Positions 21,655 through 33,497 are shown, counted from the stretch's first letter. The stretch: DNA of 64,000 nt from Nephrocerus scutellatus (GCA_947095585.1 OX352764.1:74634816-74698815), one strand, 5' to 3'. The notes: generated by a model not told the origin, from the letters alone. Translations and numbers: made by a program.

Positions 21655-22130
21655 TTTTATCTGGATTCCGGGCCGTACAGGAATAAAAGGCAATGAATCT
21701 GCTAATGTACTTGCAAGAAGCGGTTTGTCAGCTGTTCCTACTGGTCCGGAACCAATGTTAGACTTGAGTCAGGCAAGCTTAACTATTGATGTTATCATCA
21801 AATCATCAGCGTGACTCGAAAATTTATGGAAGCCAAACCGGAGAACTGATGGAGCTCCATATAAATACATGTAAGATTAAGCAGTTTGTGGATAGGCCAA
21901 ACAAAAACACCGCCAAGAGTCTTTTAGAAGGAACTTTCGGAGCAGGGTTCACCCGACTGGAAGTCATATGTTCAAGATTGGGACTTATATTGGATCTTAC
22001 TTACATATTGAAGTTCAGCCTGGATATAGAGTAAACAACTATACATTGCCTTTGTAGCTTTCCTGTTTTGTCCAGACTAAGGATGAACGTTTTGGGAAGA
22101 GATACAATAACGTTCCAAGAACTTTGATCG
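21655..22130 (+). pseudogene. RNase H region of a non-LTR retrotransposon, decayed
   Basis: The frames contain TGIKGNESANVLARSG (about 21679-21726), the RNase H C-terminal motif of retrotransposons, preceded by a WIPG-like segment. A further match near 22050-22120 (CSFPVLSRLRMNVLGRDT-like) fits the zinc-knuckle-like tail found after RNase H in LOA/R1/I-type elements. Stops and frame changes interrupt it. No reverse transcriptase remains next to it. Confidence 0.6.
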
Positions 22131-23504
22131 TTGAAAAAAGATCAAGTCCTTCGCTATCTTAAGGTAACGAAGTAATTTGAATAGTGAAGTTCACTGGAAA
22201 CGAGTAAAGTAGACCGACAGTCTGAGTACTGTCGTTGGTTTTATCACACTTACCCACCACAACTATATATAGCTACTTCATTTGTATACAAAAAGTCAGA
22301 TAGGCAGTTGAATTAATCGATTTTAATGTTACATACTTGCGATCGAAAATGTACACTGAAATCCGCCGCATGTTTCAAGAATTATAAAAACTTTTTGCGT
22401 CATAGGAAAACGTACACTGGAGGTTAAATACGTATGTAGATAAGAGCGTTAATTCATAAGATAGTGTCTGTGTACTTGTCTGCTATCTGTACTTAATACA
22501 CGAGACTGCCAACTTTGTTTAAAAAATCGTTACATTTAATTTGCTTTCAGTGTCTACAGAGGTATTTCTGACACAAATTTTAGTAAATTTTACGTATAGC
22601 TTAGTTTAACAATTCTTCCTCCAATCCTTTGACTCAGACTTTAAGGAGCTTAACGTCTTTTTCATTTAATTTACTTCAGACAGTTTCAGTCGAAAAAGGA
22701 CGTTAAATGATGTTTGCTTCGCGTGCCACATTACAAAAAGGCTTCAGACTAGCACACATTCTGTATGATATCTGTATGATGTGTATATGATATATATTAA
22801 CACAATACGAACAAAAATAAATGTAAAGTTGTGTGCTAATATTATGAGAACGATGATTTTTTAATCATAATTAGGTTTACATACTTACACTCGTAGTTTC
22901 CTAATCACTTTTATATCTTAAATATTTTATGGATATAAATATAAATATGGACCTCTAATAACGGTGGTAGCAAACGCTCAAACATATGTATATTTAGTGT
23001 AATTAAAATTAGTCAGATATTAGAATAGCTTCCATAGTTTTCGTGGTCGCTGAGGTGAATAGTGTTGTTATATGGTGGAAGAGTTGTTAATCGAAGTATG
23101 TGTTTTGGGATTTCGTGTCGATTCAAATTTATTCCGCCCCAGGAAAGGAAAAAAAATATACGAACGTTCTATAAGTAAAAGGCGAAACGTACGGTAATTT
23201 TGAAATCATTTAAATGCACCAACTGGTGAAACACCCATTAGACAGTTTCTCAAATCATCAGCGTGACTTGCTCAAAAATTCCACCCCTTGAAAGTTATTT
23301 TCGATTGCAGCTTACCGATGCTGAACTGGACATATGGCATGGATGGGCATAGCGTATTGTTCAACTCGTAACTTAACATTACATTTTATTTTAACCTAGT
23401 GTGTCTTAAAGAGCAGGTTATTGATAGAACTTGAGTGACTTGCTGCACAAAACTAGAGACGTAGTAATTTGCAAATAGAAAGTTATAAAGTGGTGACAAG
23501 ATAA
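22131..23504. other. Intron sequence, little recognised
   Basis: A 44-base segment at about 22977-23020 (CTCAAACATATGTATATTTA..) is repeated exactly at about 25128-25171. A separate phrase, CAAATCATCAGCGTGACT, at 23254 also occurs at 21800. Otherwise I see no gene or known transposon. Confidence 0.5.
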
Positions 23505-23635
23505 TCTCGAGTGCCCGCGTGTCGGTGGCTGGCTGGCTGGCCAAATCTTGTGATCAGTTTTTAACTCACTTTCTTATTTAATTCAAACTTCGAGATGTGT
23601 ATTTTTGCCCCATCACTTTTTTAACTGAGTTTTCC
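23505..23635 (+). repeat. R1 left end
   Basis: CGAGTGCCCGCGTGTCGGTG, a GGCTGGCTGGCTGGCC run and AAATCTTGTGATCAGTTTTT match the R1 left end. It is cut off near 23635, where LTR family L2 begins. Confidence 0.65.
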
Positions 23636-24094
23636 CAGCCGCGGTAAACTCAGCGTGGCCAGGGTTCAGAAAAAAGGGGCCGTTACAATAAAATTTCTAG
23701 TTTGGTGACTCTTCGACTTAACTTCTTTATTTGCCTTATTTATTTAAATGTATTATGTTTTAACGATGCGCTAGCCTGAACGACGCGATCCTAAACGACG
23801 CGATCATTGACGTGAGCTTTTATGACTTGAGCTTTCAGGAGCCTTTGACGTGAGCCGGACGAGCCTTGAAGAGAGCCTAAGTGCGTGGACCTTCGTGCGC
23901 CTTTGACGTGAGCCTTTGAGTGTGAGGTGTCGCCGTCGGCAGCGAATTTGTTAATGACGTCGGCAGCGAAATGCAAAGCAAACGTTGTTTTTTCTTTAAT
24001 TTTTATAGCACTTACCGAGGCGTGATCCAGACAGCGCCATGGCAACAAAAGAAGCGCTTAAGAGAGCGCACGCCTGCGTACACTTACTATGCAT
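23636..24094 (-). mobile_element. Partial LTR, family L2
   Basis: The left edge (GAGTTTTCCCAGCC..GGTAAACTCAGCGTG..GGGGCCGTTACAATAAA) matches the edge of the solo LTR at 53887. It continues through CCTGA/GATCGTGAG-like repeats, GTCGGCAGCGAAA and CACTTACCGAGGCGTGATCC to GAGAGCGCACGCCTGCGT. It breaks off before the TATA region, where Jockey sequence begins. As in the other copy, it lies next to R1. Confidence 0.65.
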
Positions 24095-25000
24095 CTTAAT
24101 ACTTTGTTTTGGAATCGCAGAATTATTTCTGTTATTTTTAGCAGCACAACCCCAGAGTTGAATGCCGTATGTCCATACTGGTCTTAATGTTTGTTTATAT
24201 ATTAGTACATAGTTTGTTATGAATATCGACAAAATAGGTCTTTTGCCAGTAAGCCAATTGAGTTTTCTTAGCTTAATATTACGCTCCTCTATTTTCTTTT
24301 TTATATGCTCCTTCCATCGTAATTTAGAGTCCAGGTTCATTCCTAAGTACTTTGCTGTATTGGAATAAGGAATTTGTATCCCATTAACAATAATTGGAAC
24401 ATGCTTAATCTTTTTGTTAGTAAAATTAACATGTATGGATTTTATGCTGTTTAGTTTTAAGCCCCATTTTTTAGTCCAGTTCAATACAGTATTGACAGCA
24501 TTCTGTAGAAAGTAGAAGTTGATTTGATTCTATTTCATTATTTCCAACTGAGAGAATGGCTGTGTCATCGGCAAACGTAGCAAGTATGCAATTCGAAAAG
24601 GTTGGCATGTCATTTTTCTCTTGTGATCTTTTTGAATAGTAGTTTCTACTTCGAAGGGTGTAACTGGAGGAATTTCCACGGAAAGTTGCTCGATTTCCGG
24701 CCATATTACTTCAGTTTGTCTTTCATTGGGTTGAAATACATTCGTCAGGTACTAGGCGAATATTTATGCTTTCTCAGAATTGCGTTTGGCCCATGAGTTA
24801 TTTAATTTAATTGGTGAGTTGTGTTGAATAGCACGTTTAAAGTTTTTAGTTATTTTCCACAATGAGTATTCGGTCGATTTATCGGCTGTAAGTTGTCTTA
24901 AGTTTCGATTAACTGCTTTATTTTTTAACTCGTTTTATTGGGAGTGAATCATTTCCCTAAGCTTGTTTAATTCTATCTTGATTATTGCGATTTATTCCTT
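24095..25000 (-). pseudogene. Jockey-type non-LTR retrotransposon fragment
   Basis: Minus-strand frames give, in order, a pre-RT linker (KQLIADKSTEYSLWK.., NNSWAKRNSEKA..), then ATFADDTAILS (the RT catalytic box, FADD), then KYLGMNLDSKLRWKEHI and a YGIQLWGCA-like tail. These match the end of Jockey-type reverse transcriptase. Most of the RT palm is missing between linker and FADD box, so there is an internal deletion. Both ends are truncated. Confidence 0.8.
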
Positions 25001-25309
25001 AATTTTCTCTTCTCGGATATTAAGTTAAGTATGTATTTGTATTAAGTATATCCTATATTCTTTCTTATTTGAGGAGTAGTTTCCCAAGCTGCTTTTTGTA
25101 TTTGTTCCGTAAAATCTAATAAACTCAAACATATGTATATTTAGTGTAATTAAAATTAGTCAGATATAAATAAAATCTAATGTATAAAATCTAATGTATA
25201 ATTTAATGCACATTTTTATTGAAAAGGGATGATGTCCTTGCGCATACGCAAGTCTGTAGTCTGAACGATAATCAATAACAGAAGAATATAAAAAAGAGAA
25301 TTTATATAT

Positions 25310-25680
25310 TTGTTTATGACTAACAAACTATGGAACGCCTTCACAAATTTCAACCAAACTTGGTATACACATTATTTACCACCTGGAATCCAATACTGGT
25401 GGTGGGTGGTTGCCCGAAGGGGGGGGGAGATAACCGTTATTAGTTTAGATTCTACAGTTTTCGGAGATGTTGAGGTAAATAGTGATGGTAAGACACCTCT
25501 ATGGGGAGCGGATGTTGGTGAGGGGGGATACGGAGCGATATTTGTGTCAAATTTTAAAACCCTGCAAATGACGGTTGGAGACGTTGAGGTAAATAGTGAT
25601 GGTAAGACACCGCTATGGGGAGAGGTTCGGCGGTAAGGATGATTGGGCGATATTAGTGTAAAACTTTACACCTGTGCAAC
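25310..25680 (+). repeat. Internally duplicated repeat, Helitron-like leader
   Basis: The segment GTTGAGGTAAATAGTGATGG..GACACC.CTATGGGGAG occurs twice (about 25468-25507 and 25582-25622), so a unit of about 114 bases is repeated. The leader AAATTTCAACCAAACTTGGT is a wording common in insect Helitron-like repeats. The open frame across it codes the duplicated peptide but has no known family, so I do not call it a gene. Confidence 0.5.
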
Positions 25681-25689
25681 GCTGGGTAC

Positions 25690-27545
25690 TCATCATCATC
25701 ATATTTGGCTCTACAAGCGGTGTCCGGTCGTGGCCTCCCGCAAAAAATCTCTCCACCATTGGCATCCCTAAACTCTTGGCGTCCTGGTCTACGCCATCCT
25801 TCCAGCGTAGGCTTGGCCGGCCTCGCTGTCGTTTTTCATTAATCCTACCGCAAAGAACTTTCCGAGCAGAATCATCTTCGGTCATGCGCGCTAGGTGTCC
25901 TGCCCACCGGAGCCTACCGAGCTTAATTCTATTCACGATGTCAACATCGCGGTAATGCTCGTAGATCTCATCATTATAGAGACTCCGGAATCGTCCTTCC
26001 TCACATACGGGGCCAACAATTCTCCGTAAAACTTTTCTCTCGAACGCGAATGCTTTTTGCTAAGCACCCAAGTCTCAGATCCATATGAAAGTATGACCAT
26101 TGTCTAATATACCAGCATCTTGGATGTTATGGTTAAGTTTCTGGATTTGAAGAGTTTTGACAGACTATAGTAGGCTTTGTTGGCTTTAAGCAACCGTGCG
26201 CGTATTTCTGGTTCCGTGCTGTTATCTGCTGCTACAGTTGACTCGAGATAGTTAAATGATTGCACTACTTCAAATTCGCGCTCCGCTATTTGAATTGAGG
26301 GACCAATTCGCAGACGTGGCCAGCATGTACTTTGTTTTGCTCTCATTTATGTGCGCCCTAGATTTCGTGCTCGATCTGGACGAAAGCTTCCTTTACAGCT
26401 CTTCGGTTTTTACCAACGATGTCAATATCGTCTGCGTAAGCCCGTATCTGAATGGACTTATAGAGGATTGTTCCTCTCGCCATTACGTCAGAGTCTCGCA
26501 TCACGCCAGGTTGAAGAGGACGCAGGCCAGTCCATCCCCATGTCGGAGCCCGTTATAGATGTTCTTCTATATACCATTGGTCATGGTCAACCTACATTTG
26601 GGATGCCGAATTCTCTCATGGTTTTATAGAGTTCTACTCTGGCTATGCTATCATAGGCGTCTTTAAAGTCTATGAAAAGATGGTGTAGTGAGTTTTGAAA
26701 GTCTAGCCTGGGATGAAGCCACACTGGTATGGACCAATGATGACTTTAGCGTATGGGGCTATCCTGTCTTGCTAGAGGAAAAAATCATATACGCGGTACT
26801 CAAACATGTTATCCCATGTTAATTGCTGCAGTTTGTCATATCTACTTTCTTATGTATGGGGCACAGGATGCCTCTTCGCAACGCAATGCAACGCGGTGTA
26901 TACTGAGTCATTCCGCAGACTCTTTGGTAGAACTTCCGCGCTTGGTGCGGTCCTGCCTCTCTGTACTGTTCTAGTTCATATCTTCTGAGCTCTTTATATT
27001 CATCCTCGCGTGCCCGCGTTATATGAGATTGTTGCATTGCTCGGTACGCAACATTCTTACGTTCAGTCGCTAGCTTACATTCGTCATTGAACCAATCCTT
27101 CCTATCTCTGCCTAAGATGGAGTCAGCAGTACTAATAAAAGGCGTGTCCATTTCTCTTCTACGCCCGGTATCTTAGCCCCAGGATTTACTCTCCCTGCAC
27201 TTAGGGCGAGTCCTATTGCTTGACCGTAGTTGTATCTGGTGTCTTCATTGCGAAGGGCAGCCGTGTTGACTAGAAGCTAATTCGCGGATGCTGTCTTTCT
27301 TGATGATGCAATCCGAGCTCGGAGCACTAGACCAACAAGATAGTGGTCCGAGTCGACGTTGGCACCTTGGTACGTTCGTACCGTTATCAGGTTCGGGTTG
27401 TGGTTGCGGTCTATCAACACGTGGTCTATATGGTTGCGAGTGACTCCATCTCTATGACTCGTTGTCCATTGTCATTAGTGTTCTCGTGTAAGCTATGGGT
27501 GCCAATGTACTGCCTGAAGTTCAGCTCCAGAATGAAATTTAGATA
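25690..27545 (-). pseudogene. RTE-like non-LTR retrotransposon, decayed copy 1
   Basis: Reading on the minus strand from 27545, endonuclease remnants come first: THSLHENTNDNG-like, HNHIDHVLID-like and NVDSDHYLV-like (AP-endonuclease SDH box). An RT linker (LGRDRKDWFNDECK..) follows, then patchy RT, then EPEIRARLLKANKAYYSL and the C-terminal LGRLRWAGHLARM..RGRPSLRW. The 3' end is a short ATGATG microsatellite (CATCATCATCAT at 25690), a hallmark of RTE/BovB-type elements. Many stops. Related copies are at 43341-46314 and 58975-61275. Confidence 0.78.
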
Positions 27546-27911
27546 GTTTTTATTAATATTATAACCAGAATATAATATTATAATTACAAAATTAAAATTT
27601 AATTCTTAAAGAATGACTATAATATTTTTGATTCCTATTAAAAATCTTCGAATGAAATCTGCTCAGATTAGATAATGAAGTTTTAATTTTTATTTTTATA
27701 ATGACAATATGTCCTTACCATAAGAATTCGGTAATGGAAGCAGGTTAATAAACGTTGTTTGTGCTACCTTATTTCTTTTTCTTCTTTTCTGTGTCTACAA
27801 CCTGAGCTCGGCATTGGTCTTCCGCAAAATATCTACACAGTTTGGTACTTATATACTCAAGGTGCAAGTCTCTCTTTCAGCGAAGACTTTAGTTGGCTTA
27901 GCTGTCGTGTC
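27546..27911. other. AT-rich intron sequence, nothing recognised
   Basis: No gene, RNA or repeat family was identified. Confidence 0.5.
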
Positions 27912-28349
27912 TTATCTATCTATATAAATAGAAATAAGATTTTGTGGGGTGGTTATTTATGGAAACTCACATTTACCAACCGGTTCTTATGAATTTTTCA
28001 ATGTATATTATTGGCAGGTGGGGATGTTTAAAGGCTATAGTACACCACCTTCCTCTCACTGACGGTGTGAAATGTAAAATGCTAACATCAGCCACATTTA
28101 CAAACTTATTTTAATGAAATTTTAAATGTGCATTATTGGTAGGTGGGGGAAGGTGATATGATATAGTACACCCCAGTCACTCTGTGCTAAGATAGAGGGT
28201 TGGAAATGTAAAATTTTAACATTAGACACATTTACAAACCAATTTTATAAAATTTTCAATGTAAATTATTGGCAGGTAGGGGAAGGTTATATGCTATAAT
28301 ACACCACGGGGGTTCATGTGTACGGATGCGAAGCGCCCGGAATTAGCTA
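27912..28349 (+). mobile_element. Non-autonomous Helitron with three tandem units
   Basis: The 5' end is TCTATCTATATAAATAG and the 3' end GGATGCGAAGCGCCCGGAATTAGCTAG followed by T. This fits the TC..CTAG form of Helitrons, with a GC-rich hairpin near the 3' end. The interior holds three units of about 126-131 bp, each with ATTATTGG.AGGTGGGG, a CTATAGTACACCAC-like phrase and an ACATTTACAAAC phrase. No Rep/helicase frame. Confidence 0.68.
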
Positions 28350-28379
28350 GTAAATAATAAAAAATAATTCCGAGAAGAT

Positions 28380-29245
28380 TCCTCTTCGCTTATAAGAAAT
28401 ATAAGACTAGGGGCCTATACCACAAACTACAAATCAAAAGAATAAAGTACTATCACTATTGTTTATACATAATTTGCGCATCAAGGGTAATATGGTAATA
28501 TGGATAATATGGATGTGGGAATACAGAGGTTGGCTACGCATTGCACATACGTGTTGTGCGGCTAAAGAAAGAATCAATAAACAGTACCTCCGAAAAATGA
28601 CTTTAGGGTAAATTGAAGAGAGCGCTGTAATGAGGTTGAACATTATTTCTCTTGAGCGCAGTGGTACACCGTAACAAGCAGGAAACATTCCTGCGGTGTT
28701 CGAGCGAATCTATTGACTTTGCAGTGTTTTTATCAGCAATAAGTTTTAATTTTTAGAATACAGAACTATCTAGCAGCCGAATGAACGCCTTGTAAATAGT
28801 AGCCAGGACAGAGGGAGTGAAATATTTCTTTCATCGTGTTAAACATTTCGTAGAATAATATGTGGTCATTCCAACCATGCTTGCCGTAAACGCACATAAC
28901 GAGAATTTAGAGTTTTTCGGTTTTCTCGATCAAGTACCATTCATGGATTGTGGCATAACTATCCTGCATTGCGTTGTGTTTTAGAATCGTTAAATTGTAC
29001 TCTGTTCTGTTTTCCCCATTTTATTATACTGTCCAGGTCAAAACTTGTTTAAGAAAATTTGTTGTTTGAGTTCTACTTACGAAGTGGAGAACCGTTCTTC
29101 AAACTTAATTTTAGAAGCTGCGAGTGCTATCGTAAGAAAAATAGAATTAAATTAGAAATGCAGACAACAGATAGTTTCGGGGACAAAACGGAGCCTTGGG
29201 AAACGTCAGATTGTATGCGGTGAGTTTCCGACTTGAAACCATCAG
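28380..29245 (-). pseudogene. Jockey-type element J2, diverged 3' copy
   Basis: It runs parallel to 29880-30760, including CACATACGTGTTGTGCGGCT, GCGAATCTATTGA, GCCTTGTAAATAGTAGCCAG and GAGGGAGTGAAA.ATTTC. It contains the C-terminal RT region on the minus strand, with many stops and indels. It is the same family as 29493-35580 but more decayed. Confidence 0.65.
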
Positions 29246-29274
29246 TTGGAGTTAAAAAAAAGATTAAAAAAAAA

Positions 29275-29345
29275 ATTAATATGCACTGAAGTTTCCGGTA
29301 CCGGCGGTAAAGGAAAGTCGTATTGTGGACTCACCTCCACTTTCT
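29275..29345 (+). repeat. R2 terminal fragment
   Basis: AATATGCACTGAAGTTTCCG and GGTAAAGGAAAGTCGT..TGTGGAC match the R2 end seen at 3990-4040 and 8510-8580, with several mismatches. Confidence 0.5.
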
Positions 29346-29557
29346 TCATGCTGCTATGAATCTTCTTAATGTAGAGTCTATATTAAGACGAAGAAGTGCA
29401 CTTTCGGATAGCTAGTTATATCTTTATATATTAACTAGTTGACAGTTTTCCATCGACCACATAAGAATGCATTTTTTTTCAAAAGATCTTAGTTTTTTTT
29501 ATAATTCGCCTACGCTTAAAGGGGTTCGCACCCTTATAATGCTCGGCTATATGCTTG

Positions 29558-29841
29558 TGGGCGCCGTGGCTCAATGATCATGGCTACTGAGCAGGTTCGT
29601 GGTTCGAATCCCAGTAACACCAAAAGTATTTTTCACGTTGTCCCACCTCTCGCGATTGGGTGACAAACGTTCCGAGAGTAATAACTTGTCACGGAAAGCT
29701 TCTCAATTCGCCGTTCGGATCCGGCCTTAAATTGTAGGTCCCTTCCATTCGTGTCCAAAAAATATACATGCTCAACACGAATGGTTGTGAGAAGCTAGGC
29801 CTTGGACCGCAATGGTCTGTCGCGCCGGATATTATTATTAT
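29558..29841 (+). mobile_element. tRNA-derived SINE, copy 1
   Basis: Pol III promoter boxes are present: an A-box-like TGGCTCAATGATC at 29568 and an exact B box GGTTCGAATCC. A unique tail follows, with a 10-base hairpin (CCATTCGTGT.. / ACACGAATGG), ending in a (TAT/ATT)n run. A perfect 10-base target duplication, TATATGCTTG, flanks it (29548-29557, 29842-29851). It lies in the 3' UTR of element J2. A second, rearranged copy is at 56148-56453. A genuine tRNA gene is excluded by the degenerate acceptor and T-stem pairing and by the tail. Confidence 0.88.
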
Positions 29842-29851
29842 TATATGCTTG

Positions 29852-31922
29852 GCACAGCGTGGGCGTTAAGGAAAAGGAGGAGAAAAGAAGAGGAGATTTC
29901 TATGAGCTTGTGTTTTGAATGTCTGTGGATCATAGTGATGTGGGAAGACAGAGCTTGGCAGAGCATTCCACATACGTGTTGTACGGCTGAAGAACGAATC
30001 CCTGAATTTAACTGTACGTCCGAAGATGGATAAACTGATGAGCATTTAGAGCGCCACAAGTATTGCGGTTGAATTCAAGGAGAGGTGGCATGCAGCTGGC
30101 TATTTTTCTTGAGCACCGCTGGTAGAAGAAGCGATAAAACAGTGACAAGCAGGAAAGGTTCCTGTGGCGTTCAAGCGAATCTATTGAATTCGCTATATTT
30201 GCGTCACCTATAAGTTTTATCGCGCGGTTTTGTATTCTATCTAGGTGAGTTTTAGGCGCACCAGATCAGATATGGCAATTATACTCAAGTTTAGGGCGAA
30301 TAAAAGCCTTGTAGATAGTAGCCAGATCAGAGGGAGTGAAACATTTCGCAGCGTTTTTGGCAACGGTAAATATGTGGTCAATTCAACGAAGCTTGTCGTT
30401 AACGCACAAACCGAGAATCGCGAGATTTTCAGTTTCCTCGATGCAAGTGCCATTCATGGGATTTAGGATTCGCTTAGACGACAGGAGACAGTATTGAGTT
30501 TTGGAAGCGTTAAATTCTACTCGATTGGTTTTTCCCCATTTATTATGCTGTCTGGGTCAGAATTTAACGTGCTTAGCATACGTAGTTGTTTGAGTTCCAC
30601 ATGAGAAGTGGAGTGACGTTCCTCAAACTCAGCGAAAGAGAAAGACGATTAGAAGTCACAGATAAGAGATCATTAATACAAATGAGGAAGGGAGTCGGGG
30701 ACAAAATATAGCCCTGGGGAACGCCATTATTTAAGTAATGAACTTTAGAATTGAAACCGTCCAAAACAACTTGAATTGAGCGGTCCAAAAGATAGCTTTT
30801 AATCCAATGAAGCAGTTTTTCATCGATTCCATAAGCACACACTTTAGACAAAAGAGCTTGCTGCCAAAAAGTGCAACAGCTTTGCGTTCTCTAAATTGAT
30901 GCAAAGACCGGTTCCACTGTTCGGTGAGATATACCATCAAATCACCAGTAGAACGTTGCCCACGAAATCCATTCTGCTGGTCACTAGAATTTCGTTGGTT
31001 TCAAGATATTTCTTGAGCTGAAAATTGATCAGCGTTTCCATGACCTTGGAAAGAATGGATGTAAGCGCTATGGGTCGGTAAGAAGAAGGAGACGACGGCT
31101 CGCCTTTTTTGGGTATGGGCTGGACAAAGCCTGTTTTTCAACTTATCGGGAATAGTCCAGAAGAATAGGAGAGATGGAAAAGCTTACGCAATGGTAATCT
31201 GGCCCAGCGGATTTGTGAGTGTTGAGATCGTTTAAAACTCTAGCAACTGCACGAGTACGAATGAATATCAGTCCCATAGAGTGTTCAATACTCTGAAGTG
31301 CAGGAGGCAGCAATGAACAATCTGGAAGCTTGTAGCTAGCTGCGAAATTCGCAGCAAACAGATTGGCCTTGTCTATAGAACTAACAACTGGAATGTGATT
31401 ATAAATGAGCGTTGGAATCGACGACGTGGCTGTATTTTTGATTCTTTTCAAAATTGACAAAAGATGGTTACTACCATTGGGACATTATAGTATGGTCGTA
31501 GGCAAATTTAACTCGCCGAAGGTGGGCATTGCAATAATTTCTGGCGCGTTTAAAATTTGATTTTACTCAGTTAAGGTTTGCTTTGAAAAACCAAAAGCAT
31601 ACCTCTAATCCTAGAACCCTATCTACAGCTCGAGTCATACCATCCACCTTTCTTGGGTCAACAGACTTATTCCTGGAAGGGATAAAGTCTCTCATACCAA
31701 TAAGTATGATGTTTGTGATTGCATCAGCGGCGGCATTCACGTTGCTTTCGCGAAAAAATAGCGACCAGTTAATTCTCCCAAAGAAGTTGTTAAGGCCGTC
31801 CCAATTGGCTTTCTCGTATTGCCATACTGATTTTTTGGGAGTTTTTTCTCTAACTACGTGGTTTATTAACGAGAAATTAGCTGATACTAAACAACGGTAA
31901 GACGAGCCAGAGGCGATAACAC
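29852..31922 (-). pseudogene. Reverse transcriptase region of J2
   Basis: Minus-strand frames show ALNDLNTHKSAGPD-like (RT domain 0/1), HWIKSYLLDRSIQVVLDG, NNGVPQG.ILSPTPF (domain B') and the C-terminal RPKLEYNCHIWSGA-like region with DRIQNRAI. Order and motifs match Jockey-superfamily RT. Stops and frame changes occur throughout and the FADD box is lost or poorly readable. The frame at 31567-31965 carries the end of the endonuclease domain (SSYRCLVSANF-like). Confidence 0.75.
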
Positions 31923-32637
31923 TGTTAAGAAATTTATATTTTCGAATTCGCAAAGGGTTTTGCAAATAAAACGCAACACAAGTTAATTAATTTACAGATA
32001 ATAACTTTAGTTAACAAACAGTAAAAATAACACAAGTTCACAATTTTATACTGGACCACTTTTAAAATGCACACAAAAACACTTATAATACTTTTACTTT
32101 ACAATAATTCTCTTAGGTGGTAGATTTATCACTTTGCAAGAACTTTTACAACTTGACTGGTAAATTCCAATTAACTAATAATTCCTCTGCCACCTTTTAT
32201 ACTCATTGAAAAGCTTCCAGAAACTTACAATCTTTTAGACAGAAATATCGAGAAAATACCAGCCTTATTCCCTTATTTACAACTAACGATACTTATATCA
32301 TATTCCTACACACAAACCGGTTTGACTATATTTTTGACCAGTGCATAATGATCCAAAATTGCAGGCGGTTACATTTCAAATTTCAAATAATCTAATAAGT
32401 CTTACAGCCTAAAAGCATGATATTCTTAATTCTAAAGCATGAATTATAATAGACATGGGCCAGCATGATCAAGCATGGGCGAATTTGCCAATACACAGAA
32501 AGTGTATTTTGCGATTATAATAGAGTTCAGCTCCGATTCGCTAAGTTTTCGCTCACTTTCACGAGCATGGGCCCGAGCGATTCAAGTCGCACTTTGCATG
32601 TGTAAATTTGACATTTACCATTTAGAAATTCAAAATA

Positions 32638-33414
32638 ATGGCAGGTGCAAACGAAAAAGAAGGAATTCGCAATTTAATTATAAGCGTAAAAAATAAAACT
32701 TGTCTTTATGATAAAAAAGACGCCTTTTATTTTCAAAAATTCAAAAAACAAAAAGCCTGGGAAGAAGTAGCAATGGAAACAGGAATAACATGTAAGTAAA
32801 GATTATTGTTTCATTAAATTATTTCATGTAATGAAGTGCACTTTGTTTAGCATTAGAGTGCAAAAATAAGTGGAAGGCGCTTCGTGAGCGATTTTCGAGA
32901 GAACTAAGAAATCTGAATTTGCCTTCCGGCAGTGGTGCGAAGAACGAGGTGGAATGGGAGCTTTACGACGAAGTGGTTTTTTTAAAAGATACCATTAAGC
33001 CACGAAGGTAAGAATCGTACATTTTCCCCTCATTGGTCCTTACATTTTTAAGTTTTCGCTTATAGAACTCTCTGCAACGCTTCATTATCGGAAGACACTA
33101 CAGCCAACGATAACAGCGGATTCTCCGAATTCCACAAGGATTTATTGGAGGATTCCAACGACATATGCTCCACTCCGGCGAAAAAGAAGGGAGCAATGGA
33201 TATTCTCTTTAAGAAGTTTGGTGATGTTGTTGATAGAGTTGGGGAGCAACTAAATGCACCATTATACCAAAACATCGACAATACAGACGAGATGTTCATG
33301 AAGACAATTATCTGTCTTTTAAAAGATTTGCCGGAAGACGTAAAAGATACGTTTAGAGCAGAAACTTTTGAAAAAGTAATGGCATTGAGGAACAAATTTA
33401 GAAAACCCAAATAA
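32638..33414 (+). CDS. MADF-domain DNA-binding protein of the Harbinger element
   Basis: Three exons with consensus borders: 32638-32791, 32851-33007 and 33066-33414; total 219 residues, ATG to TAA. The first exon gives the start of a MADF (Myb/SANT-like) domain: LIISVKNKTCLYD..W.EVA. The second gives its third helix: CKNKWKALRERFSREL. The third exon has a BESS-like C-terminal region (MKTIICLLKDLP..) that could mediate dimer or transposase contacts. In PIF/Harbinger elements the second protein helps bring the transposase to DNA and into the nucleus. Here it has exactly that position, tail-to-tail with the transposase 83 bases away. No stop or frameshift was found. It is not a host gene by context. 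Confidence 0.88.
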
Positions 33415-33497
33415 ATAAATTGAAAAATGTATATTTATGAAATTAATAAAATTAAAATGTTCATTTAATAAGATTAAACATTAAAATTTGTATTGTT

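Noticed and set aside
29565..29625. tRNA gene suggested by A and B boxes
   Set aside because: The cloverleaf stems do not pair well, it is flanked by a target duplication, and a 220-base tail with an ATT run follows; it is a SINE head.
32638..33414. Host MADF transcription-factor gene
   Set aside because: It lies inside the Harbinger borders, tail-to-tail with the transposase, as expected for the second gene of that superfamily.
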